64,000 bases of DNA from Amaranthus tricolor. Lineage: Eukaryota; Streptophyta; Magnoliopsida; Caryophyllales; Amaranthaceae. Positions 24,647-35,214 of this stretch are shown here, piece by piece. The translations under genes and the position numbers were made by a program. The DNA is taken from the NCBI RefSeq assembly GCF_026212465.1, contig NC_080048.1, forward strand, positions 34,558,422 to 34,622,421. The letters are read 5' to 3'. The notes under the pieces were generated by a model. The model had not been told where the DNA came from. It searched no databases and saw only the letters and a list, made by a program, of their open reading frames with translations. The first letter of the stretch is position 1; every line of letters begins with the position of its first letter.

Positions 24647-26246
24647 CTAGAACAGAAAAAAGAAACTACATCATCAAGAAGAAGCTAGTGAAGAATATCA
24701 TGAATGTGTAAAGACTATTTTCCATAGATGAAAGTTGAAACACATTAGTAATTTGCGCTTAGTATACAATCGCAGTGATAATTCCCTCCTCCATCCCAGC
24801 ACTGTGGCCACAGCAACAATACCAATATAAGCTATGGACAATCACTTTCAATTTTATAGCATTCAGCGCAGAGTTTTACTCTATTTATTATTGAAATTAT
24901 TATGTTTTGTTCTCTATAATTTTGTTTAATTTGCTAAAAATTAGGTTATATTCGCTTTTAATCTACAAGGAAATTAATAAAAAAAATTAATTCCAGTTTC
25001 AAGGGAATGTCGAAGAAATTTAGAAAAAAAAAAAGAAAAATAGAGAATAAATTGTATATAATTTGATTCTATTTCATCTAACATCAAATTTTAATTATAT
25101 TTTGTCTAAATTTATTTATTATTTAAATTAATTATCTTTTGTTATTATATTGTTTGTTGTACCGTTCTTTATTTTTTTTGTTTGATTATTTTGTCTTAGG
25201 TATTAATTTATGTAATTAGTCTTTCATTTTTACATAGTTGTTTTTTTGGTGATAATAATTATGACGATATTGTTCTAATTTTATTGTTAATAATTCCATT
25301 TAAATATTTTGTTTAATTATGTTGTATTTCATTAATTTTTCATTCTCAATGTTGTCTAACAATTTATTTTGAAATGAAAAAAGGAAAAGAAAAAATAAAC
25401 ATATAATAGTTAATTTCATTATTAAAATGTATTAAAGTTAATTTTCTTTTTTATTTTGTATTTTAATATGGTATAAATTTTTAAAGGACCTTAAATTACT
25501 AGTTTGCCTAGGGCCTCGAAATGTTTAGATTTGGGCAAGTACCTTATGCCCGCCTTACATTCACTCTTAGTCTGCGATAAAATTGGAATACTTTACAAAT
25601 TTAAACTTAATTGTTTATCTAGTTTTATTTAAATTATATAATGTAATAGAATAAAATTAATTTCCTTAATTTTTGTCAATATTTTTAATAAAATTATACA
25701 TTATTGATATTAAGTAGTAGTATATTTTAGATATGGAACGGGTGGGTATGAGGTGGAAGGGTGAGTCTGAGGTGGGTAAGATCTAATATCCACTATCTAC
25801 CCGCTATCAATGACGAATACGACTTTTTATATTTATATCCTTCACAACCAACACATAACCATATATGCTTGCCATCCCTATATGAGTTTTTTCCAAAAAA
25901 ATTAAATTACATTTAAAATCTAGAATAATAAATATCTTTATCTTTTAATTAATATATAAAAAAAATCCACATGTATGTTATTTATAAATTCAAAATAGCA
26001 TTTGGTCGTTTTTTGTTGTATATCTAAAATTGAATAGATACATCTAAACTCCTTATTACTGCATATCCTATCTGCATCAATAGAGGGTCACATAAACATA
26101 TTTGTCAAAAGCAAATAAAAAAAAATTAAAAAAAAATTAAAAAAAAAAAAAAAAAAAAAAAACCATATACAGAGAGTAGTAAAATGTTAGTATAAGTGTA
26201 TAACAGTAAGGTTTAGTTTTAAGGACAAAGCACAACCATAGGAAGT
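24647..26246. other. Intergenic stretch upstream of the FAR1-related gene
   Basis: The start should contain the promoter and leader exon of the minus-strand FAR1-related gene (the acceptor is at its ATG), but I could not place them. The rest is AT-rich, with a GTTTGCCTAGGGCC fragment near 25500 that recurs near 50620, and a poly-A run at about 26113-26162. Confidence 0.5.
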
Positions 26247-27992
26247 ATGATAATGGCAAATTTGGTACCAACATTATCTCTTTCCTTGACTTCCATCAAA
26301 ATCAACAACCACCGTTTATTTACACACAGTAGAAGCAGCCAAAGCTTCTCAACTGGTATAGGAATTGGGCATTTTCCTGCTGTTCGTGCTGCCCCCAATT
26401 CTCCTCGCCCCACTTCACAAAATAGCACCCACAACTCACCTTTTCAGGTAATATTCCATCACCTCCATTCTTTTTCTCTCACAAATTTAATCAGAAGTCA
26501 ATTTGTTTGATATTAATTTAATTCCTAAATATCCCCAAAATTCTAACCCTAAACATCAAAAATCACTAAAAATACTAAAGAAAAATCATGAAAAATTGCT
26601 AATCCTAATAATTCAAAAAAATCAAAAATCATGAAAAATCTGACTACAGCTTAAGAATCAAACTACAGCTGATAGATCAAAATAAACTCATTATATCAAA
26701 ATCATCTAAAATACTACGGAGAAGAGAATGAAAAATTACCGTGAATAATAGAACTTTTTATTGATCTTTCCTACACTAATATCAACTATTGATTAATCAT
26801 GAATAATACCAACTTAGTGGGTATTATTCATGGTTAATCAATACTTGATATTATTGGAGGTAAATTAACAAAAGGCTAATTTATTCAGGGTAATTTTTCC
26901 CATAATTTAACCTTAAAAATTCTACAATAAGCAGGAAAAAAAATAAATGACGAGAGAAGAGTACTGACCGGCTGGGGTAAGGGCAACAGTGAGATTGAGT
27001 CGGAGAGGAGCAGCGAAAACAGTAGACCGGCCTGTGGTGGTCGGGACTCCTCTGAAGGCTGGCTGAAACACAGAAGAGCAGCGGACCAACGAATCAGCAA
27101 ACCAACGAGATTGGGAGAGAGTGAGTGAGTGTTTGAGAATTGAGGGAAAAGACAGCAGACAGGCTAGGAATTGGGAAGACTGGACTTCCGGGTTCCTTTA
27201 GTAATTTTAACATACACAATTTACGCATTAAGTATAATGTAAGTAGGCATTAAAGATCCTGTAAATAGGAATTACTGAATTAGGACTAATCATTTTATTT
27301 TTAATAAAATGGGTCCTTATAATCCACGGGTCTAGATTCGAATATTTTACTAGATTCAAACTCAAATCCATCAAATTAATATGAATTTAAATCCGACGGA
27401 TTAAAAAAAAAAGACCCAAACCCATCAAAACAAACTGAATCCACATAATCCATTGTCATCTCTATAAGATTCTCATTAAGTCAAGTCAATACCATACAAT
27501 GAGTAGATCATAAGAATCTATCATAATAAGATTAAAGCTTTGTATGGTAAATAATTTTTTCATTAGCATTTTAATTGTTGACTTTTGACTTTTTAGCTAG
27601 TTATATAGCCAAAAAAAATCAGAAAAAGTGTTTGGCTAATGGTTTACAAACTAAGATAAAAAATCTATTATAACTAATTTTTTTATTAGTTGTTAGTTTT
27701 TTAATCCACTTTTTCTAATAAACAGAAAATAATTATCACTTATCGAATATAACCTCTATGCTACCAAGTTGGGCAATGAGGTTCTAATATACAAGTTTTA
27801 TGTATGCAGGATGACTTGAAGTATGTGGTAAAATTAGGAGTTGGTTCAGTCTTGGGTGCAGCCTTGGTTAAATATGGGAGTGCAATTGTTCCAAATATCA
27901 CTACACCCAACATCACACTGGCTCTCTTTATGATTTTAGCTCCTGTAATCATTGCTATTGTCCTCTTATTCAATGGAAGTCGTAAAGATTGA
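26247..27992 (+). CDS. Small probable plastid membrane protein, two exons
   Basis: Exon 1 is 26247-26447 and exon 2 is 27810-27992. The junction is TTTTCAG/GTAATA with acceptor TGTATGCAG, phase 0, giving 127 aa. The first 47-50 residues are rich in Ser, Thr and Arg with almost no acidic residues and end near FPAVRAAP, as in a chloroplast transit peptide. Exon 2 encodes two hydrophobic segments (VVKLGVGSVLGAALVKYGSAIV and LALFMILAPVIIAIVLLF), separated by a short loop, with a basic tail RKD. A second ATG at 26253 could be the start. I recognise the type, a small conserved plant protein of unknown function, but not a named family. A 1.36-kb intron separates the exons. Confidence 0.8.
26448..27809 (+). 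other. Intron of the small plastid-protein gene
   Basis: It contains a hairpin at about 26765-26850 (TTGATTAATCATGAATAAT against TATTATTCATGGTTAATCAA). It also contains a GC-richer patch at 26960-27190, an element end near 27290-27470 and a fold-back-like AT stretch at about 27540-27750. A fragment starting GAAAAATTACCGT (about 26735) recurs at about 29778. Confidence 0.6.
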
Positions 27993-29484
27993 TCATTTGT
28001 GTTGCTTAAAAGAAGCAAATTGATGAGATTCATTTCATCATTTTTAAATTTTAGAATCATTTGTAATGGATTGTGGCCCTTTTGTTATCATCTTATCATT
28101 AACAAAAATAAAGTTTCCACGTTTGTTAGAGTATACAACAAATTATGTGATCTCGACCATCAATTTAAACTTTAGGTTGAATCAGAAGCCAACGACAAAG
28201 GAGTCATAGAATCACTATTTTAAATCTCTTCCACCCCTATTATTTCAAGTGGAATGTTAAAGTTATATATGGCAGGAAAATTATATTCCAAAGAATTCTT
28301 GTATAAGGAGGCGTGTTAAAATACATAACATATAAGACCATCAGCTTAAGTTTAAAGTAGTGTTGATTCCAATATTTAGAATCTAAATGAGTGTTGGTAT
28401 TAGTGTCTTTCCAAGTAAACTTTTGGGCATTTCTTTAGCAAAATGCAATGCAAGTTGAGCTCTTGCCTTTGATGAATCGCTATACTTTCCTTGAGTCATG
28501 TTGTCAGTTAAAAAAAGTTTTATCATTTACATTTATGCAATATGCAACACATAATAGTAGGTAAATAATGTTTGAAATTTTAGATTATTGGATTATAATT
28601 CCGTAGAGTCATAATGTTAGTCAATGTCATATCAAAAGCCAGAGCATTGCATTAGTTAACTTTGATACTTAGCGAAAGCGATAGATCAAAACAGACGAAG
28701 ATGTAGCTTAAACCTTAATGGATATGTTAATTCTATGTATATTCAAGCCATTTTCTAAATTCTACTATCTCAAATCATATTTAAATTTAAAAAAGTATTA
28801 AATTTAACACATTTATTCAATTTTAAAATCTTAAGTTCATCGACTGAAAAGAGAGAAAAAGAAAAGACCGACAAAAATGGTTCATATTGAAGAGTACACA
28901 TCAAGAGAGCTCCCTTTTTTCTAGGTTATGAGGAAGATTCCAGGACCAACATTCCTAGAAGCTATAGCACATATAGAAGAGACTAAAGAGCGTCAGGAAG
29001 AGGGGAGGAATAATGGGATTCTTGGCCAAGCCATGTTCCACAAATATGGAACAATTCCTAGATGGTTTGCAATTGAAGTGCAAAGCAGTTCTCATGAAGA
29101 ATGTCAAATAATAGCTATTAGCTATTCCTTGCTCAATTTTATTCATTAAAAAGACATCATACTTCACATCACCATACCCAATATTCTCGTTAATAAAAAC
29201 TATGATCAGAATATGAAAAAACGACAAATCATACCCTTATGAAAAGAGATAAAAAGCCTCGATTCAAAGTAAAAAGTAATAAAAGGCAAACCATATCCTT
29301 CTTCACATGAACTGTATATATTTATATATTAAAAAGAAAGAAAAAAGTAGCAAGTAAACTAAAAAAAAAATCCGTATTCCATTGTACCAAGTAACAACAA
29401 CAAATAAATTAGATACTAGTTGGGCAGTTGAATGTATTCAACATCCAAGTTACAAATATTAAAGATACATCAACTAAAATACAC
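27993..29484. other. Intergenic stretch between the plastid-protein gene and the CUE gene
   Basis: The first 130 bases are the 3' end of the upstream gene (AATAAA-like AAAATAAAG near 28107). Besides the unidentified frame at 28925-29149, nothing gene-like is seen. Confidence 0.5.
28925..29149 (+). other. Unidentified protein-like frame (possible gene fragment)
   Basis: The frame follows an acceptor-like TTTTTTCTAG and begins with ATG at 28928. The first 60 residues have balanced composition (KIPGPTFLEAIAHIEETKER, then GQAMFHKYGTIPRWFAIEVQ), unlike the random frames around it. The tail is hydrophobic and probably not coding. I do not recognise the family. No partner exon was found, so it is most likely a captured or decayed exon. 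Confidence 0.3.
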
Positions 29485-32400
29485 TTAAAATACATCAGGA
29501 TGATAATGTCCAGGTATAGAATTGGTTTGTTGAGCTTGTTTGAGATGCATAGTCAATGTATAATTAGTAAACTCCAATCTCCTTAGTTGCTCTTGGTACT
29601 GAGAAAGTAATTGCTTTACGTGCTGCCCTTCTTGAATGATGTCTTCATATTCCTTTTGACGCTCATGTTGAATTTGAATTCCTCGTTTAAGTATATTGTT
29701 ATCGTTCACAAGGGCTTGAATTTGCTCCTTCAACATATTGTTTTCCTGCATTGGAGAATTACGCACAAGGCCAAGGAAAAATTACCGTAAATAATATAAT
29801 TTTTTGTTGATTTCTCTACAATAATATCAATTCTTAATAAATAAAATACAATAAAATAAAATAAATTATAAAATAAAAAAGAAAACAGCAGGTCTCTTGA
29901 GAGACCGCCTCTTTGAACAACGGCTTCCAAAGGCTCAGTCCATTAAAGTTCAATTAAAAAAAATGATTGTAACTAAAAGTTAATCACGCTTTGAAGAAAA
30001 TTGTTTTCTTCTTCCCTCATGAACATCCTCTAAATCGAAAAACATTATTCGCTTATTCAATCATACATTTATCCTCTCAACCATAAAAATTTAATCAAAT
30101 CATCAAGAAAATTAGAATGGAAGATTAAAAGAAAGTTGTATTTGGTATTTTAACTTACTGAAGTTGGAATTTTATCACTAGAAGTAGGTATTATTGTAAT
30201 TAATATCATCGGCGTTTTATAACTAAAAGGAGGTAATTTAATGAGTCTTAGTAGTTGTTTTTACCGGTAAAAGTAGGTAGAATAATGGTTCACTAGTAGG
30301 TAGAATAATGGTTCACTAGTTAGTAGGTAGTTTACATGTACAAATACGTACTATGATGGTTTATAATAGATTTTTTTATCAAGAGTAGTATTTTAATGAG
30401 TAATATTAGGTATTTTTGCTAAGTAGAAATCAATATTTTATGATTCATATGATACCTTACAAAGCAACATTATATTTTAAAACACCTACTATCTTAAAAG
30501 TATCTTTATAATATTAAAACATCAACTATCGAATCTTACAACTCTTACTTTAATTCTATAAAAAACTTACCATAAGTACAAAACACACACTATAGAACAC
30601 ATACTTTAATACTATAAAACACCTACTATAACAATCAAAATGTCAACTTAACAATTTAAAAATACCTACAAAAACTAAATTAAAATGTCTACCTCAATTA
30701 TTCAAAATATCTAGTTCATTGAGAAACAACACTTACTTCAATAGGCAAAAACACCAACTATAATATCTATTTTAAATTGCCACTATTACGTTCAAATGCA
30801 TACAATAACTATTTCAAAATGACTACTTCAACTATTTCAAATGCAAACTTTAGTATGTGAAAACACATGCTTATGTATGTATGAAAAACACCTAATTTAA
30901 TCATTTTAAAAGTATAATTCAACTAATTTAAAATGACTACTTAAACTATTTACAATGTCTACTTTAGCATGTAAACGCATATGCCAAGATACAAAAACAC
31001 TTATTTCAATATACAAAAAACTATTATAATTCAATTTGGATAAGAAACGAAATTCAATTAGTTGGGAATTTATATCAATGTGAAAAAGGGCTCTTAATAT
31101 ACAAAAAAAAAATTCCATTACAAGATCTTCGAAACTTAAGCCTATTCTCAATCTTAACTCTAGTCAACATAATCTCAATCTTAAATGAATCAAAATTCAA
31201 ATTTTCTTTATGAGTGAAAATTAAATTGGAGAAGATAAAGAGTAGCCATGAATGGTTTGATGGAGAAATTGATTTTAATGGTGAAAATTAAATTGAAGAT
31301 AAAGGGTGGACATGAATAACTTGATGGAGAAGAAGAGCTATGGATGAGGAAGAAAGAATATATCCATGAAAATAGAAATTGTCAAGATAAAATTAAAGTG
31401 CTTCATTTGTATCTTTATTTTTTCCTATTTTAAAAATTGGGTGAGCCTAATTAGAGTTGATCTCTCCCAACAATTAATGAAAAGAAAAATACCCTTTTTA
31501 CCAACCACCATGAACACCACCCCCCTTCCCTTGCCAACAGCTACCTATCTCACTAGGTCCTTTTGCTGTCACACTTGATACCTCCCCCCTTTGCTGTCAC
31601 ATGTGATACCCCCACCTTGACGACCTCCACTAGTTGATGCTAGTCCAAATCTAGGTTGGTGAGTTTTCTGGTCACAACCCCGGGCGTTTCAGCAACAAAA
31701 ATGTCACCGACATATTAGACCTCGAAGAAGCTTCTAATGCTTTTGGCCAACCCACACAACATTCTAGATTACATTACAATTTATACCCAAATATTAATTG
31801 GAAAACCTTAAAATCCCATACATTCCTTATGTACAACAACTATTCGACCTTATTCCCAAACCAACTTTAACTCTTTACAACAAGCTAATTCAAGCATACT
31901 CATGTCATGGCCTGAAAAATAATGTTTTCCTCTTCAACCTCAAATGTATTGACGACAATGTTACCTCAACCCCCTCACTTTTAACTTGGTTCTTCGCAGT
32001 GGTTGAGCTTATTGAAGATGGTGGACGTTCATTTCATCTTATGTAGACTAGGGGTGGTCCCCAGGACAGGTTGGTTGACACTGGGGAGGTGGAGGGGAAT
32101 GGGTGGTAGTGGGAGAATTAAAGAAATATGTGGTTTGGTTTTTACAAAAAACTATTTTATTAAACTTTATTTTTGTGTAAAATAACGTTCTATAGTAAGA
32201 CACTCAACTTGTTAAGATGCTATAAGAAAGCATCCTCTAAGTTGGCAATATTCATAGTTAATCAAAAGTTTGTATTGTTGTAGGAAATCAGCGAAATGTT
32301 TTATTATTCAGGGTAAATTTTCCAAAACATAATACAAAACATACCCATATGTAATACTTATACGTTATTTACACGACATAGGAAGTCTAAAGATGAATAA

Positions 32401-34713
32401 ACCTATGGTTTAATCATACTACTTTATCTCCTTAAGGACAAGTCTCCTAGGAGACGAGACTAATGTTTTGTTTTGATTGAAAGAAATTGAGGGGAGGAAT
32501 GGATGGAAATGGGAGATAAAGTTTCCTCCATTTGGATAGCAAATAAGGAGGGGAGCAAAATGGAGGGGGATCAGACTCAGAGAACTGTATCCTTCACATT
32601 TGTAGAGAAACAAATCTTTCATTTAATGGAGAGATTTGGTAGGAAAGCTCCTCTTTCTTCCCTTCCTCCCCTTCCTTTCCTTCTCTATACATCCAAACAC
32701 ACTCTTTAGGAAAGTGACACCATGGCCCTCCAATTGATCTATGGCAAGAACTATGTGCAGTTTCACAATGCCAAACTGAAAATATTGCAGTATTATTGTG
32801 TAGTATTTTTCAAAACTTTCAGGGAGCTGAGCTGGAGAAGGACAGATCAAAAAGACCAAATTTTGACGGTCCCGTTAAAAAGGTGGGGAAGATTGATTCG
32901 GAAAATTCAATATTAAGAACAAAATTACATCTGGTTAAGGAGCATTGTTATTTTTGTGCGAGAGCTTTTTAGGAAAGACGATGCAATCAATAAATGGGAG
33001 GAAAATAATATGCAAGCCAATAACTACAAATAATAAACAATAGTGAAAAAGCTAATGCAGTTGATTGTTTCCTGTCCATGCATCTTATTTATCAGTTTGC
33101 AAATCAACATCTCCTGTCAAAACAGACTTCTACAATTATATATATGCAACAATTAAGAAGCATGAAGGCATAAGATATGATTGCCTCTTGTTGGCAATTG
33201 GCATCTAACAATTGTACTAGACACAAGTATTAGAGCTACATTATGCCATACAAGATCAAACAGTACCTTCTGATAGTTCTCAGAAACCTCAGCAGCTGCA
33301 CGGTCCTTTATTGATTTCTCAAGAATTTCCAGAACCCTAGCAGCGCGAGCTCGTGCATCATCTACACTCGATGCACTCATCATCTCTCTAACAAAGAATT
33401 CCACCCACTGACAACCATCTGTTGGGAGCAAGTTCTGGGCAGAACAATCTGCAGTAGGCACTGGTTGTTCCTCTGCAGACAAACCACCTACAAAGAGAAC
33501 ATATTTTGTTATCTAAATGCTCTTTTTTATTGTCAGATTATCAGATAGCAAAACTCAAATATATACAAATACATCTGTTAAGGTACAGACCTTGCTCTGC
33601 TAGTGCATCTACATGATTCAGAGACCCCAAAGTTTCTTCAGAGGTTCCTATACATAACTCGTGCAGACACTTAATGGCAGCATCAATATCATCACCAAAT
33701 TCTTCCAAGGTTTTCTCCAGAACCTGCTCAAAGAAGAGTGCAAAACATTTTATTTGAATACGAGTACGCAAAATGCACATTTTATGAGGAATTTACAATG
33801 CTCAGAAAATAAACAAACCATAGACAACACAAATACAAATTAAAATAGCATTCAGAACAAAAACACTACAACCAAGGGAATCTTGAATAAGATCTGGCAC
33901 GGGTCATTTGATTAAAAACACTGTTCGTAGAATTGGGAAAAAGAAACGCAACCAAGTTGGTTGATAAGTGTTTAACCAATTATCCCAATTAGCTTCTTGG
34001 ATTCCCTGCTGATTACAACCACAATGTTTAGCTATATCTGCTACCCCAACCCTAGCTATACACATACGATATATCATCAATAAAATACAAACCTCAATCT
34101 TCACAAAAGGTGTAGAAGTATGCAAACGAAATTGAAGGCGGTGGAAAAGCAAAGTCTTAATCTAATTAGATGGAGTTGAGTAAAGCCGTGCATATTACTA
34201 ATACCTTGCAAATAACAAATTGAAACAATCTAAGTTAATTAATCTTATTGGGTGACTTGTGGTGGCAAATCAGGAACGCCGGGCAAAAGTGATATCCAAA
34301 CATCACAACGGAATCGATCTTAAAGAAAGATAGATATCCATGTAGGCCGTAGCAACTCCAATTTATCGATAAATCAATATACAACTTCAATTAAGAACCA
34401 TAATTAATGAATCAAACGCTTTGCTATACCCAACACTTTAATCAAACAAATCAAACTATCTAACCAATTCGATAAAAAAAACAAAAAGTTGAAAAGAAAA
34501 ATTAGCAATTATTAGAGAAAAAGAAGTAACCTGGTGGTCCATAAGAGGGAAGGCTTCCCTGAGCTTGTCAAGAAGAGAGCGTGAAGGCGGAGAAAATGGT
34601 GAAAATCTTACAGGAGAAGAAGAAGAACAGCGAATCTTTTTGGAAACAGGTGTAGTGGAAAAATCTGGTAATTCTTCAAAATGAGATCTCTTTCCACATA
34701 AAATTGCAGACAT
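29485..34713 (-). CDS. CUE-domain (ubiquitin-binding) protein, four exons
   Basis: Exons on the minus strand are 34713-34531, 33723-33591, 33487-33267 and 29745-29485. All junctions are GT-AG and the phases fit (0, 1, 0), giving 265 aa. The start MSAILCGKRSHFEEL and the end IPGHYHPDVF match, from memory, plant proteins annotated as ubiquitin-system CUE proteins (Arabidopsis At5g32440 type, of similar length). The CUE domain spans about residues 46-98 (LLDKLREAFPLMD, then VLEKTLEEFGDDIDAAIKCL) across the first intron and should bind ubiquitin. Exon 4 is a coiled coil (LKEQIQALVNDNNILKRGIQ to MHLKQAQQ). The last intron is 3521 bp and holds a large fold-back element and gene fragments. Confidence 0.9.
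29890..31460. mobile_element. Large fold-back element with tandem-repeat arms
   Basis: The left end reads GGTCTCTTGAGAGACCGCCT then GGCTTCCAAAGGCTCAGTCC, as at the start of the 15.69-kb element. The left half (30130-30420) is a string of degenerate units with GTAGGTATTTTAATGA. The right half (30470-31020) is a longer string of the opposite orientation (AACACCTACTATAA, AAATGTCTACTTCAA). The right end near 31445-31460 (GGGTGAGCCTAATT) roughly complements the left end. Boundaries are approximate and no duplication was found. Confidence 0.6.
31700..32050 (+). pseudogene. Pentatricopeptide-repeat (PPR) gene fragment
   Basis: The frame from about 31798 reads IPYVQQLFDLIPKPTLTLYN then KLIQAYSCHG, a clear PPR N-terminal pattern, followed by a second unit with SLLTWFFAVVELIEDGGRSF. 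It ends in TAG after about 82 residues. There is no start, no further repeats and no downstream domain. It lies antisense in the CUE gene intron and is probably a captured or retroposed piece. Confidence 0.7.
32722..32970 (+). other. Unidentified protein-like segments in the CUE gene intron
   Basis: An ATG frame from 32722 (MALQLIYGKNYVQFHNAKLK) is followed after a TTTCAG at 32815-32820 by a second frame (ELEKDRSKRPNFDGPVKKVG, ending CYFCARAF and a stop near 32970). The codon patterns look protein-like and the junction resembles an acceptor. I do not recognise the source. Possibly a captured fragment like the PPR piece nearby. Confidence 0.25.
33724..34530 (-). other. First intron of the CUE gene
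   Basis: 807 bp, AT-rich, with no repeat or coding frame recognised. Donor GTTACT lies at 34530; the acceptor TTTGAGCAG ends at 33724. Confidence 0.8.
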
Positions 34714-34926
34714 TTTAATAAATTTCAAAAGGTTTCGATCTCAGAGATGAATCCTCTGAGGATTGAAAAGAACTCAGATTATATGAATCAAATCAACGAT
34801 TCAAATTTGAAAAAATTAGGGTTTTTGAGTAGGGATTTTTGGAAGGATTTCTCTTTTAGGATTGATATAAGCTAGACAGGGAGGATTTTGTGGCTTCTTG
34901 TAGGAAAGGAAAGGGAATTTGGTTTT

Positions 34927-34935
34927 TTTATATAG
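34927..34935 (-). promoter_or_regulatory. Probable TATA box of the CUE gene
   Basis: On the minus strand it reads CTATATAAA, about 215 bp before the ATG at 34713, which leaves a leader of about 185 bases. Confidence 0.6.
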
Positions 34936-35039
34936 TGCGGTGTGCCTTGATGGAGCGGCTAAGCTGATTTCCTTTCTTTTTTACCTAGCAATGGCTATTA
35001 TGGCATAATGAATCCGTTAACTACATGCTTTAAAAAAAT

Positions 35040-35185
35040 TATCGAATTTTTGTATGAAACGGTCTCATCGTAAGACATTTTTAATATTTAGGTTCAATAG
35101 CTTGATAATAGAAATTTCTAGCTTATGGGCTTCTTGTTTTGAGGTCATCTCACCGTGAAACGATCTCATACTAGCCAGGCTGTTA
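35040..35185. repeat. Dispersed GAGAC-type repeat copy
   Basis: Bounded by TATGAAACGGTCTCATCGTA and CACCGTGAAACGATCTCATA, with TTATGGGCTTCTTGTTTTGA inside. It resembles the copies at 15505-15665 and 52185-52345. Confidence 0.6.
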
Positions 35186-35214
35186 AAAATTTTGCACAAG
35201 ATGGTGGGGCCATT

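Larger units (their letters stand above)
29746..33266 (-). other. Repeat-filled third intron of the CUE gene
   Basis: The intron holds a fold-back element with repeat arms (about 29890-31460), a PPR gene fragment (about 31700-32050), a MITE-like region at about 32440-32710 with TTTGGAT ends, and an unidentified frame at 32722-32970. Confidence 0.8.

Noticed and set aside
26885..27100. Minus-strand frame in the plastid-gene intron
   Set aside because: Ser/Leu-rich low complexity; no homology pattern or splice partner seen.
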